Assembly (NCBI RefSeq): GCF_017168335.1
Contig: NZ_JABFAU010000003.1
Span: forward strand, 833,561-897,560
Length of the DNA stretch: 64,000 nucleotides
Reading direction: 5' to 3'
From: Rhodococcus sp. KRD162
Lineage (GTDB): Bacteria > Actinomycetota > Actinomycetes > Mycobacteriales > Mycobacteriaceae
Below, one piece after another: positions 47,358 through 56,345 of the stretch. Positions within the stretch are counted from its first letter, which is position 1, and each line of letters starts with the position of its first letter. The notes under the pieces are model-generated. The model was not told the origin of the DNA. It did not search any database and worked only from the letters and a program-made list of their open reading frames with translations. Both the position numbers and the translations under genes were made by a program.

Positions 47358-47744
47358 ATGACCAGCTCCCCCACTCCAGCCGACGCCGATCCCACGGGTA
47401 CCGACCCCGCCGGCACCGAGCCCGATGTCCGTGAACTCGCCGACGTCCCCGCGGTCGAGGTCATCAGCCGCGCTGCGGTCATGTTGATGAGTTCGGCGGC
47501 CGAGAAGTTGGGGCTCTCCGAGGCCGATCCCGGCGAAAGTCCGTATCTGGACCTCGACGAGGCGCGGCGTGTCATCACCGCTCTCGCCGGCTTGGTCACG
47601 TCTTCTGTGGAATACCTCGGCCCCCATGCCGGCCCGATCCGCGATGGGCTGCAGGCACTGCAACGCGCATTTCGAGAAGCATCGGCCCATCCGGACGAGC
47701 CAGGAATGGGCCCCGGCGAGAAGTACACCGGGCCGGTGCACTGA
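47358..47744 (+). CDS. DUF1844 family protein
   Basis: A 128-residue protein. After a polar N-terminus (DADPTGTDPAGTEPD) comes the DUF1844 core: DVPAVEVISRAAVMLMSSAAEKLGL, then LDLDEARRVITALAGLVTSS and a C-terminal helix. The function is unknown; the family occurs widely and here stands divergent to infC, a conserved neighbourhood in actinobacteria. ATG 47358 has no strong ribosome site, so translation may be from a near-leaderless mRNA. Confidence 0.85.
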   Translation: MTSSPTPADADPTGTDPAGTEPDVRELADVPAVEVISRAAVMLMSSAAEKLGLSEADPGESPYLDLDEARRVITALAGLVTSSVEYLGPHAGPIRDGLQALQRAFREASAHPDEPGMGPGEKYTGPVH

Positions 47745-47788
47745 GGCGAAAGCGCAGAGGCAGAGCACAGAGGACGAGAGACAAACGC

Positions 47789-47822
47789 GACGCCGCATCC
47801 GGCAATGACCGGATGCGGCGTC
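47789..47822 (+). terminator. hairpin terminator between DUF1844 gene and uvrA
   Basis: A perfect 14-base stem GACGCCGCATCCGG/CCGGATGCGGCGTC with loop CAATGA lies between the two convergent genes. There is no T run, so it is a hairpin-type (I-shaped) actinobacterial terminator that could serve both directions. Confidence 0.8.
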
Positions 47823-47827
47823 CTCGT

Positions 47828-47890
47828 TCGCGTGGGTGGCCTGCTCGCGTGGGTGGCCTGCTCGCGTGGGTGGCCTGCTCGCGCGGGTGA
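47828..47890 (+). repeat. 17-bp tandem repeat, 3-4 copies
   Basis: The unit CGCGTGGGTGGCCTGCT occurs at 47829, 47846 and 47863 without change, and a degenerate fourth copy begins at 47880. It is intergenic and non-coding. Copy number may vary between strains. Confidence 0.9.
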
Positions 47891-47908
47891 TCTGACTCCC
47901 AGCTCGGA

Positions 47909-50836
47909 TCAGACCGCAGCAACCTTGCGTGGCCTGCGTTTTTTCGCCGGCTTCTTCACCGGGGCCGAAACAACCGACTCCCGGGTGAGCGCTTCTTGCA
48001 GGAACTTACCCGTGTAGCTTTCCGGCACGGCCGCGACGGACTCCGGATCACCCTGTGCCACAACCATTCCACCTCCCGAGCCGCCCTCGGGGCCCATGTC
48101 GATGATCCAGTCGGACACCTTGATGACGTCGAGATTGTGCTCGATGACAATCACGGTGTTGCCCTTGTCCACCAGACCGTTCACCACGCCGAGCAACTTC
48201 CTGATGTCCTCGAAGTGCAGGCCGGTGGTCGGTTCGTCGAGAATGTAGACCGTGCGCCCGGTGGACCGCTTCTGCAGCTCTGCCGCCAATTTGACGCGTT
48301 GCGCCTCCCCGCCGGACAACGTGGTCGCGGGCTGCCCGAGACGGACGTAGCCGAGGCCGACCTCGACCAGCGTCTTGAGGTACCGGTGAATCGAGGTGAT
48401 GGCCTCGAAGAAGTCCGCGGCCTCCTCGATCGGCATGTCCAGAACCTCGGCAATGGTCTTGCCCTTGTAATGGACTTCGAGCGTCTCGCGGTTGTATCGC
48501 GCACCCTCGCAGACCTCACACGGAACGTAGACGTCCGGCAGGAAGTTCATCTCGATCTTGAGAGTGCCGTCTCCCGAGCACGCCTCACACCGGCCGCCCT
48601 TGACGTTGAACGAGAACCGTCCTGGTTGATAGCCACGAACCTTGGCTTCGGTGGTGGCCGCGAACAACGTCCTGATCTTGTCGAACACCCCGGTGTACGT
48701 GGCCGCATTCGACCGGGGGGTACGTCCGATCGGCGACTGGTCGACGCGAACGAGCTTGTCGAGTTGGTCGAGTCCGTTGATCCGCGTGTGTCGGCCGGGA
48801 ACCTGCCGGGCCCCGTTGAGCTTGTTTGCCATCACGGTCGCGAGGATGTCGTTCACCAGGGTGGACTTGCCCGAGCCGGATACACCGGTGATCGAGGTCA
48901 GCACACCGAGTGGGAAACTGACGTCGATACCTCGCAGGTTGTGTTCGCGAGCACCGACCACGGTGACCTGGCGCTTCTTGTCGACGACACGACGCGTGTC
49001 CGGAAGTGGAATCTCCAGGCGCCCCGCGAGATATGCGCCGGTCAGCGATTCTTCGTTGGTCAGTAGATCCTCGTAGGATCCGCTGTGAACGACCCGTCCG
49101 CCGTGCTCACCCGCCAACGGACCGATGTCCACGACCCAGTCCGAGGTACGAATGGTGTCCTCGTCGTGTTCGACCACGATCAGGGTGTTACCGAGGTCAC
49201 GCAGCCGCGTGAGCGTATCGATCAGTCGACGATTGTCTCGTTGGTGCAGACCGATCGACGGCTCGTCGAGGACGTAGAGCACGCCGACGAGCCCCGAACC
49301 GATCTGAGTGGCCAGCCGGATTCGCTGCGCCTCGCCGCCCGACAACGAGCCCGCGGTTCGAGCCAGCGACAGGTATTCCAGACCGACATCGAGCAGGAAG
49401 CCCAGCCGCGCCTGCACCTCTTTGAGCACTTGCCCCGCGATCGCTTCCTCTCGCCGTCCCAGGGTGAGGCTGTTCAGGAAGTCGGCGGTCTCGGCGATCG
49501 ACAGTTCGCACACCTCGGCGATCGACTTCGGCCCGAAATCGCCTGCAGCGATGGTCACCGACAAGATCTCCGGTCGCAGTCTCGCACCGTTGCAGGTGGG
49601 ACACGGCACGTCGCGCATGTAGCCGTCGTAGCGTTCTTTCATCTGCTCGGACTCGGTCTGCTCGAGCCTGCGGTGCAGGAACGGCATCACACCTTCGAAC
49701 TCGGCGTAGTACGACCGTGTTCGGCCGTAGCGGTTCTTGTACTTCACATGCACCTGGTGGTCGCTGCCTTCGAGCACAGCGCGTTTGACCTTGGCCGGCA
49801 GCTTGTTCCACGGCGCATTCAGATCGAACCCCATCGCGTCGGCCAGCCCGGAGAGCAGCCGGCCGAAATACTCCGACGTCTGTCCCATCGACCACGGCGC
49901 GATGGCACCGTCGGCGAGGCTGAGGTCGCCGTCGGGAACGACGAGTTCGGGATCGACCTCCTTGCGCACACCAAGACCCACACAGTCCGGGCAGGCACCG
50001 TACGGGGAGTTGAAGGAGAAGGACCGGGGTTCGAGATCGTCGATGGACAACGGGTGACCATTGGGGCAGGCGAGCTTCTCGGAGAATCGGCGCTCACGGT
50101 CCGCTGCGTTCTCGTCACGATCGACGAAGTCCAGGACCACGATGCCGTCGGCCAGTCGGAGCGCGGTTTCCACCGAGTCGGTCAGTCGCTGCTTCGAGCT
50201 GGACTTGACGGTCAGGCGGTCGACGACCACCTCGATGTCGTGCTTCTCCTGCTTCTTGAGCACTGGAGGACTGGAGAGCTGATGCACGACGCCATCGACG
50301 CGTACACGGGCATATCCCTGGGTGTTGAGCGAATCGAACAGGTCGACGAACTCGCCCTTTCGGGTGCGCACCACGGGCGCGAGGACCTGGAACTTGAGAC
50401 CTTCCTCCATGTCCAGGACCTGATCGACGATCTGCTGGGGAGTCTGCTTGGCGATCTGTTCGCCGCACACCGGGCAGTGAGCCGTTCCCGCCCGGGCGTA
50501 CAGCAGACGGAGATAGTCGTAGACCTCGGTGATGGTGCCCACGGTCGACCGCGGGTTGCGGTTGGTCGACTTCTGATCGATCGAGACCGCGGGTGAGAGG
50601 CCCTCGATGAAATCGACGTCCGGCTTGTCCATCTGGCCGAGAAACTGCCGTGCATAGGCGGAGAGCGACTCCACATAGCGACGCTGACCTTCGGCGAAGA
50701 TCGTGTCGAAGGCGAGAGACGATTTTCCCGAGCCGGACAGGCCCGTGAACACGATCAGTGCATCGCGGGGCAGGTCGATGTCGACTCCCCGAAGATTGTG
50801 CTCTCGTGCACCTCGCACTATCAGGCGATCCGCCAC
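47909..50836 (-). CDS. uvrA: excinuclease ABC subunit A
   Basis: A 975-residue damage-recognition ATPase of nucleotide excision repair. The first ATPase has Walker [13 protein letters not shown] (about residues 31-42) and the zinc module [15 protein letters not shown]; the second has [13 protein letters not shown] and a second zinc region with [27 protein letters not shown]. The signatures [12 protein letters not shown] and [12 protein letters not shown] are present. A basic tail ([15 protein letters not shown]) ends it. GTG 50836 with AAGGGA upstream is used; a longer in-frame reading lacks support. It works with the uvrB product at 60962-63124. Confidence 0.97.
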   Translation of the reverse strand: MADRLIVRGAREHNLRGVDIDLPRDALIVFTGLSGSGKSSLAFDTIFAEGQRRYVESLSAYARQFLGQMDKPDVDFIEGLSPAVSIDQKSTNRNPRSTVGTITEVYDYLRLLYARAGTAHCPVCGEQIAKQTPQQIVDQVLDMEEGLKFQVLAPVVRTRKGEFVDLFDSLNTQGYARVRVDGVVHQLSSPPVLKKQEKHDIEVVVDRLTVKSSSKQRLTDSVETALRLADGIVVLDFVDRDENAADRERRFSEKLACPNGHPLSIDDLEPRSFSFNSPYGACPDCVGLGVRKEVDPELVVPDGDLSLADGAIAPWSMGQTSEYFGRLLSGLADAMGFDLNAPWNKLPAKVKRAVLEGSDHQVHVKYKNRYGRTRSYYAEFEGVMPFLHRRLEQTESEQMKERYDGYMRDVPCPTCNGARLRPEILSVTIAAGDFGPKSIAEVCELSIAETADFLNSLTLGRREEAIAGQVLKEVQARLGFLLDVGLEYLSLARTAGSLSGGEAQRIRLATQIGSGLVGVLYVLDEPSIGLHQRDNRRLIDTLTRLRDLGNTLIVVEHDEDTIRTSDWVVDIGPLAGEHGGRVVHSGSYEDLLTNEESLTGAYLAGRLEIPLPDTRRVVDKKRQVTVVGAREHNLRGIDVSFPLGVLTSITGVSGSGKSTLVNDILATVMANKLNGARQVPGRHTRINGLDQLDKLVRVDQSPIGRTPRSNAATYTGVFDKIRTLFAATTEAKVRGYQPGRFSFNVKGGRCEACSGDGTLKIEMNFLPDVYVPCEVCEGARYNRETLEVHYKGKTIAEVLDMPIEEAADFFEAITSIHRYLKTLVEVGLGYVRLGQPATTLSGGEAQRVKLAAELQKRSTGRTVYILDEPTTGLHFEDIRKLLGVVNGLVDKGNTVIVIEHNLDVIKVSDWIIDMGPEGGSGGGMVVAQGDPESVAAVPESYTGKFLQEALTRESVVSAPVKKPAKKRRPRKVAAV

Positions 50837-51010
50837 TGTGTTCCCTTCTTTCCGAACGAGCACGTCCAGCCGCACTGCTGCGGGCGCAGCGCTGCACGAT
50901 GTACGAGTCGCGTGATGACGTGTGGTGCCTGCGTACGGCCACACGCTCGTGTAACCGAGGACCTCACGTCGAAAACCTGTCTCGGTGAGCGACGAAACTC
51001 ACCGCTAGCA

Positions 51011-51784
51011 ATGGTAGGTCCAGGCACCGACACACTTTTCCACGTTCCCGACCCCAGCGCCCCGCACGTCGCCGCCGACGGTAGCGTCCTCGAAATGGAC
51101 GAGCACCTCTTGGTCATCGACGACGAGTACACCGGTGTCGTCGCACAGGGATCGGCGCCGCAGCGGCGGACGATACCCGGCGCGACGATCACGAAGATGT
51201 CGGTCGGCCCCATGGACAACAACACGTACTTGGTCGTGTGTTCCGCAACGGGAGACTCCCTGCTCATCGACGCTGCCAACGAGGCCGAACGCATCTCGTT
51301 GCTCATCGACGAGAATGCGCCGACGCTCACATTCATCGTCACGACACACCAGCACGCCGATCACTGGCAGGCGCTGGCCGACATCGCAGGAGGCACGGCT
51401 TCGCCGACTGCCGCGCACGAACTCGATGCCGAACCGCTGCCCGTCGCTCCCGACCGCCTGTTGGCCGATCGAGACACCCTGTCGGTGGGCGAGCTCACCT
51501 TCGAGGTGATCCATCTGACCGGGCACACCCCCGGCTCCATCGCGCTCGCACTCACCGATTCCGAGGGCGCACGCACCCACCTCTTCACCGGCGATTCACT
51601 CTTTCCCGGCGGCGTCGGCAAGACCGGAGACGCCGAGGACTTCACGCATCTACTCGACGACGTGACGACAAAACTGTTCGATCGATTCGGTGACGACACC
51701 GTGGTCTACCCCGGACACGGAAAGGACACCACTCTCGGTGCAGAGCGGCCTCACCTGGCCGAATGGCGTGAACGGGGCTGGTGA
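51011..51784 (+). CDS. MBL-fold metallo-hydrolase (glyoxalase II-like)
   Basis: About 257 residues. The metal motif THQHADHW (HxHxDH) near residue 112, the GHTPGSIAL His, FTGDSLFPGG with the bridging Asp, and VVYPGHGKDTT with the last His make a complete binuclear MBL site. Substrate unknown; the place beside uvrA matches Rv1637c from memory. The N-terminal about 28 residues before MDEHLLVIDDEYTG look poorly conserved, so the start may be ATG 51096. Confidence 0.88.
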   Translation: MVGPGTDTLFHVPDPSAPHVAADGSVLEMDEHLLVIDDEYTGVVAQGSAPQRRTIPGATITKMSVGPMDNNTYLVVCSATGDSLLIDAANEAERISLLIDENAPTLTFIVTTHQHADHWQALADIAGGTASPTAAHELDAEPLPVAPDRLLADRDTLSVGELTFEVIHLTGHTPGSIALALTDSEGARTHLFTGDSLFPGGVGKTGDAEDFTHLLDDVTTKLFDRFGDDTVVYPGHGKDTTLGAERPHLAEWRERGW

Positions 51785-51915
51785 CGACCGGCGCGCTTGA
51801 GAGCGCCGATCACGGGGTATGAAGGTGGGGACAAAGGACGCACATCGGTGAACATCAGGCCGGTGTGCGATTTCCGTACGCCGATGACAAGAACTACTAC
51901 GCAGGAGGCTGTCAC

Positions 51916-53172
51916 ATGCTGGTCCGCCGTATAGCCCGTCCGTTGATGTCCACGATCTTCATCGCCGGGGGCGTCGACGCGCTCCGCAATCCCAGCGGCA
52001 AGGCAAAGGTTGCCGCTCCACTGATCGAGCAGGGCAAATCCGCGTTGCCGAACGAGGTGACGACCAACGTGCCCAACGATCCGGAGACTCTGGTTCGGGT
52101 CAACGGCGGGATTCAGGTCGCAGGCGGCATTCTGCTGGCTACCGGTAAGGCTCCGCGCATCGCGTCACTCGCTCTCGCGGGAAGCCTCGTACCGACGACA
52201 CTCGCCGGTCACGCCTTCTGGAACGAGACCGATCCGGAGGCCAAGGCCGCCCAGCGCATTCACTTCTTCAAGAACCTCAGCCTTCTCGGCGGATTGCTGA
52301 TCGCGGCAGTCGATACCGAGGGCAAGCCGTCCGTGGCATGGCGCAGCCGACGCGCCGCCCGGCGCGCGCAGGAATCAGTGGTCTCGGCACTGCCCGGACA
52401 TTCCTCCCACGAAGCCGGGGAGCGCGTGAAGGAGTTCGCGTCGATCGCGGCCAGCCGGAGCGCAGATTTTGCCGATGCCGCGCAGCCGCAATTGGCCAAG
52501 TTCGCCGATGCTGCCCAGCCCAAGTTGGCCAAGCTCGCCGACATCGCCGGAGAAAAGGGCTCCGAGCTGGCCGAGGTGACGCAGCCTGCGCTGAACCGCT
52601 GGGCACACATCGCAGCAGACAAGGGTTCGGAGCTCGCGGAGGAAGCGCACAAGCGTGGCTCGAAACTCGCCGAACTCGCCGCCGACCGCGGCGGCGACTG
52701 GGCCGACGAGGCACACAAGCGCGGATCCAAGCTGGCCGACAAGGCAGCACACCGAGGATCGGATCTGGCCGACGCGGCCCACAAGCGTGGCTCGAAACTG
52801 GCCGAACTCGCCGCCGACCGCGGTAGCGACTGGGCCGACGAGGCACACAAGCGCGGATCCAAGCTGGCCGACGTCGCCGCCGATCGGCGTGTGGACCTGG
52901 CCGACGTAGCGCACAAGCGTGGCTCCAAGCTGGCCGAGCTCGCCGCCGACCGTGGTGCCGTCCTTGCCGACGAGGCGCACAAGCGCGGAGCAACCTGGGC
53001 CGACCTGGCGTCCGGTCGGGTCGAGACGCTGAGCAAGCGGGCCCGCAAGCGTGCGGAGAAGCAGAGCAAGGAACTCGAGAAGGCGACAGAGCAGGCTCGG
53101 GCCAAGCTCGACAAGCGTGTCGCCAAGGCTCAGAAGAACCTGGACAAGAAGATCCAGCAGTACGCGAAGTAG
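51916..53172 (+). CDS. DoxX-family membrane protein with 11-residue repeat tail
   Basis: A 418-residue protein. Residues 1-150 are a DoxX domain with four hydrophobic segments (LMSTIFIAGGVDALRNPS, IQVAGGILLATGKAPRIA, LALAGSLVPTTLAGHAFW, NLSLLGGLLIAAV). Residues 175-372 are eighteen unbroken 11-residue repeats such as ADEAHKRGSKL and AELAADRGSDW, followed by a basic coiled coil (AKAQKNLDKKIQQYAK). GCAGGAGG precedes ATG 51916. DoxX proteins are implicated in redox and envelope functions in mycobacteria; the tail predicts a long amphipathic helix on a membrane or lipid surface. Confidence 0.85.
   Translation: MLVRRIARPLMSTIFIAGGVDALRNPSGKAKVAAPLIEQGKSALPNEVTTNVPNDPETLVRVNGGIQVAGGILLATGKAPRIASLALAGSLVPTTLAGHAFWNETDPEAKAAQRIHFFKNLSLLGGLLIAAVDTEGKPSVAWRSRRAARRAQESVVSALPGHSSHEAGERVKEFASIAASRSADFADAAQPQLAKFADAAQPKLAKLADIAGEKGSELAEVTQPALNRWAHIAADKGSELAEEAHKRGSKLAELAADRGGDWADEAHKRGSKLADKAAHRGSDLADAAHKRGSKLAELAADRGSDWADEAHKRGSKLADVAADRRVDLADVAHKRGSKLAELAADRGAVLADEAHKRGATWADLASGRVETLSKRARKRAEKQSKELEKATEQARAKLDKRVAKAQKNLDKKIQQYAK
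52438..53031 (+). repeat. 33-bp coding repeats (18 copies of an 11-residue unit)
   Basis: The consensus unit is A-(D/E)-x-A-(H/A)-(K/D)-R-G-S-x-(L/W). From the seventh copy, basic units (AHKRGSK) alternate with acidic ones (AADRGSD), giving a 66-bp super-repeat. Stretches near 52650-52735 and 52788-52870 are nearly identical at DNA level, showing recent duplication. Confidence 0.95.
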
Positions 53173-53208
53173 AGAAGCCTCGCTGATCACATCAGCAACG
53201 CACGGCTG

Positions 53209-53250
53209 CACGGCCCTGCCCCGGAACCGAGGTTCTGCGGCAGGGCCGTG
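53209..53250 (+). terminator. terminator-like dyad after the DoxX gene
   Basis: CACGGCCCTGCC (53209-53220) pairs perfectly with GGCAGGGCCGTG (53239-53250) across an 18-base loop. There is no T run. The second arm falls between the predicted -35 and -10 of the following gene, so it could double as a regulatory dyad. Confidence 0.7.
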
Positions 53251-53298
53251 GTGCGGCGTAGACTGCTCTGGCTGATTTCGAGGCGATATCTTCGCCTC
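53235..53298 (+). promoter_or_regulatory. helR promoter and leader hairpin
   Basis: A good -10 TAGACT lies at 53259-53264; the -35 is poor (CTGCGG at 53235 with an 18-base spacer). In the leader a perfect stem GAGGCGA/TCGCCTC with loop TATCT spans 53280-53298, 13 bases before the GAGGAG ribosome site. This suggests regulated rather than constitutive expression. Confidence 0.5.
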
Positions 53299-53321
53299 GG
53301 CCGAACTCCCGAGGAGACCCT

Positions 53322-55643
53322 TTGCCGGAAGACGGCCACACATCGAGCAGCTCCGGTGTGCCGCTCGAAGAAGACTTCGAGCAGGCATACCTGACGCGGC
53401 TGTACACCCAGCTCGACGCGTTACGCGAATATGCAGCCAACCGATTGCGCGCAGTGCTGTTGGAGACCGGCGGTACCCCGCAGGCCCGTAGCGAGCGCGA
53501 ATCGTTCAACCAGATGTACACCGAGGACATAGCCAAGTACGACGCAGCCGAGAACGGACTCTGTTTCGGACGTATCGACCTCGATCCGGACTCGCTCGAT
53601 CCCAAGATCGACGACGGTCCCGAACGCTATATCGGCCGCGTCGGGATTCTCGACGACAAGAACGACTACGAGACGCTGCTGCTGGACTGGCGCGCACCGA
53701 TGGCCAGGCCGTTCTATCTGGCCACCCCGGCGGCGCCCGAGAACGTCTTGCGACGCAGACACATTCGTACTCGTGGCCGCCGGGTGACGTCGATCGCCGA
53801 CGAGTATCTCGATCTGAACTCGGCGCGATCGTCCGGCGACGGTGCCGTGGCCGGTGGCGTGGCCAGCGAAAGTGCGCTGCTGTCGGCACTGGATGCCGCT
53901 CGTACCGGTCAGATGAACGACATCGTCGAGACGATCCAGAGCGAGCAGGACGCGATCATCCGATCCCAGCATCGCAGTGTGTTGGTCGTCCAGGGTGGAC
54001 CCGGTACCGGCAAAACGGCCGTCGCCCTGCACCGCGCCGCGTACTTGCTCTACACCTACCGTCAACAACTGGGTAAGAGCGGCGTGCTGATCATCGGTCC
54101 CAACGCGACCTTCCTCGACTACATCGGGCAGGTTCTGCCCTCGCTCGGCGAGACCGGCGTGCTGCTGTCCACAGTCGGCGACCTGTACCCGGGAGTTCGC
54201 GCACAGCGCGAGGATTCGGCGTCGGCTACCGAGATCAAGGGCAGACTGTCGATGGTCGAGGTCCTGACCCAGGCGGTACGCGACCGTCAGGAACTCCCCT
54301 CCCAGCCCCGTCGACTGACGTTCGACACCTACGACATCACGCTCGATCGCAAGATCGTCACCCGCGCTCGCGGTCGCGCCCGCTCGTCCCGGCGACCGCA
54401 CAACCTGGCTCGGCCGCTGTTCGTGTCCTCGGTCATCGACCAGTTGGCCAACCAATTGGCAGCGAAGCTCGGGCAGAACCTCGTCGACGGGTCCAGCTTG
54501 CTCAGCGCCGACGACATCGCCGACATGCGCGAGGAGATGCGCGAGGATCGCGACGTCATGGCCGCCGTGGACGAACTGTGGCCGGATCTGTCTCCCCAAC
54601 AGGTCCTGCGGGATCTCTTCGCGTCACCGGAGAAGATCGCCTCGGCCGCGCCGGCACTGGACGAGGTAGAGCGTGAGGCGCTCGTCCGCCGAGGCCACGG
54701 CTTCTCGTCGGCCGATGCTCCCCTGCTCGACGAACTCGCCGAGCTTCTCGGCGTCGACGACGCCGCCGAACGGGAACAGGCACAACGTCAATGGCGCGGC
54801 CAGATCGCCGACGCCCAAGGTGCCCTGGACATCCTGACCGGTTCCGCACCGCAGGACCTCGAGGACGAACTCGATCCGGAGATTCTGATGGCGTACGACC
54901 TCATCGATGCGGATCAGCTTGCGCGACGGCAGAATTCGGGTCAACGACTCACCACAGCCGAGCGGGCAGCCGGTGACCGAACGTGGACCTACGGGCACGT
55001 GATCGTCGACGAGGCGCAGGAACTGTCTGCGATGGCGTGGCGAATGGTGATGCGGCGCATACCGAATCGATGGATGACTCTGGTGGGCGATACGGCGCAG
55101 ACCGGCGATCCCGCCGGAACCTCGTCATGGGGATCGGTTCTCGAACCGTATGTGGCCAAGCGCTGGAAGCGCACCGAACTGACCGTGAACTACCGAACAC
55201 CGTCCGAGATCATGGCTGTGGCACACGAGGTGCTGGCAGCCATCGATCCCGAGCAGTCCGAGCCGCGGTCGATCCGGAGCACCGGAGTACTTCCTTGGGC
55301 TCAGAGGGTGGCACCGGAAGATCTTGTCACCGCGGTGGAGAAGCGAGTGGCCGAGCACCCGCGCCCAGGCCTGAGCGCAGTGCTGACGCCCGCAGGCCAC
55401 GTCGATCGATTCCGCCACCTGGCATCGGAATTGGTCACCGTGTCGACGGTCAAGGATGCCAAGGGACTCGAGTTCGATTCGGTGCTGATCGTCGAACCCG
55501 GTGCCATCGTGGCCGATTCGGCCAAAGGCATGAACGACCTGTACGTGGCGCTCACCCGAGCAACGCAGAGGCTCGGTGTGGTGCACGTCGAGGCGTTGCC
55601 AGCTGAGCTCTCGGCCCTCCGGACGTTCGAGCCTGCAGCCTAG
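53322..55643 (+). CDS. helR: HelD/HelR-type RNA polymerase-associated helicase-like ATPase
   Basis: A 773-residue SF1 UvrD-like protein from TTG 53322 (GAGGAG upstream). An N-terminal coiled coil (LEEDFEQAYLTRLYTQLDALRE) is the arm that enters the RNA polymerase secondary channel in HelD. Walker A GGPGTGKTAVALHRAAYL lies near residue 225, motif II VIVDEAQELSAMAW near 563, and motif VI YVALTRATQRL near the end. Class II HelD proteins of actinobacteria recycle stalled polymerase, and the HelR subgroup gives rifampicin tolerance. Assignment to HelR rather than general HelD is by size and organism only. Confidence 0.85.
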   Translation: MPEDGHTSSSSGVPLEEDFEQAYLTRLYTQLDALREYAANRLRAVLLETGGTPQARSERESFNQMYTEDIAKYDAAENGLCFGRIDLDPDSLDPKIDDGPERYIGRVGILDDKNDYETLLLDWRAPMARPFYLATPAAPENVLRRRHIRTRGRRVTSIADEYLDLNSARSSGDGAVAGGVASESALLSALDAARTGQMNDIVETIQSEQDAIIRSQHRSVLVVQGGPGTGKTAVALHRAAYLLYTYRQQLGKSGVLIIGPNATFLDYIGQVLPSLGETGVLLSTVGDLYPGVRAQREDSASATEIKGRLSMVEVLTQAVRDRQELPSQPRRLTFDTYDITLDRKIVTRARGRARSSRRPHNLARPLFVSSVIDQLANQLAAKLGQNLVDGSSLLSADDIADMREEMREDRDVMAAVDELWPDLSPQQVLRDLFASPEKIASAAPALDEVEREALVRRGHGFSSADAPLLDELAELLGVDDAAEREQAQRQWRGQIADAQGALDILTGSAPQDLEDELDPEILMAYDLIDADQLARRQNSGQRLTTAERAAGDRTWTYGHVIVDEAQELSAMAWRMVMRRIPNRWMTLVGDTAQTGDPAGTSSWGSVLEPYVAKRWKRTELTVNYRTPSEIMAVAHEVLAAIDPEQSEPRSIRSTGVLPWAQRVAPEDLVTAVEKRVAEHPRPGLSAVLTPAGHVDRFRHLASELVTVSTVKDAKGLEFDSVLIVEPGAIVADSAKGMNDLYVALTRATQRLGVVHVEALPAELSALRTFEPAA

Positions 55644-55649
55644 GGCACC

Positions 55650-55701
55650 GCACAACACCCACCGCCGGCCCGAATCACAGCGGAGGCGGTGGGTGTTGTG
55701 C
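55650..55701 (+). terminator. bidirectional terminator between helR and usp
   Basis: A perfect 17-base stem, GCACAACACCCACCGCC against GGCGGTGGGTGTTGTGC, lies between the convergent genes and can act in either direction. Confidence 0.85.
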
Positions 55702-55710
55702 GCGATGAAA

Positions 55711-56163
55711 TCAGCGGACGGTGTGCACGATCAGAACATCGCAGGTGGACTTGCGCGCGGCGTCCGACGGGACCGATCCCAACAGACGGCCCGTCAACGA
55801 GTTCAGACCGCGGTTGCCGACGACGAGCAGGTCGCCCTTCACCTCGTCCACGAGTGCCAGCAGCGATTCCACGGGAGCACCGACAATCGCCTTTTCCTCG
55901 ATGTTCTTGGCACCGGCTTTGGTAGCGTGCTCTCGCGCAGTGCGCAGGATCTCGCGCGTCGGAGCAGATCCGGTGATCTGGTAGGCGTCCTCGCGCAATG
56001 CGTCGGCAGCAGCAGAGGTGTCCTTCGGATCGGCCGGGTAATACGCGCAGGCAATCACCAGGGTGGCATCTGCGTCCCCCGCCAGAGCCGCGGCCTTCTC
56101 CACTGCCCGCAGGGACGATTCGGAGCCATCGGTCCCGACGACGACGGTGCGGTAGGCGCTCAT
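55711..56163 (-). CDS. universal stress protein (Rv1636-like)
   Basis: A 150-residue single-domain Usp. YRTVVVGTDGSESSLRAVEKA is the N-terminal nucleotide-site strand and helix, and the phosphate-binding pattern is GNRGLNSLTGRLLGSVPSDAA (G-2x-G-9x-G-S type, complete). The mycobacterial protein in this neighbourhood has been reported to bind cAMP. It is divergent from the hydrolase-ABC gene, with 182 bases of shared upstream DNA in which I see no clear operator. Confidence 0.93.
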   Translation of the reverse strand: MSAYRTVVVGTDGSESSLRAVEKAAALAGDADATLVIACAYYPADPKDTSAAADALREDAYQITGSAPTREILRTAREHATKAGAKNIEEKAIVGAPVESLLALVDEVKGDLLVVGNRGLNSLTGRLLGSVPSDAARKSTCDVLIVHTVR

Positions 56164-56345
56164 TCATTCCTCCATTGGTCGGTCACACACAGATGTGACA
56201 CTTCTGGTCGAACTCGATTGGTGCAAGTCACAGGACCGAAATGCGTGGTCCGGGGACTGATTCGCTGACATTAGCCGGAACCGGCCGATCGGCACGTGAA
56301 CTTGGGGAACAACACGATCTGCGACACTCACATACATTGGTTTGC

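Noticed and set aside
47828..47890. Possible CRISPR array
   Set aside because: Units are contiguous tandem copies of 17 bases without spacers, and no cas genes are near.
56235..56275. GGGGACTGATTC-type sequence resembling a DosR box upstream of the universal stress gene
   Set aside because: Only the GGGACT half matches; the second half is absent, and spacing to the gene is not informative.
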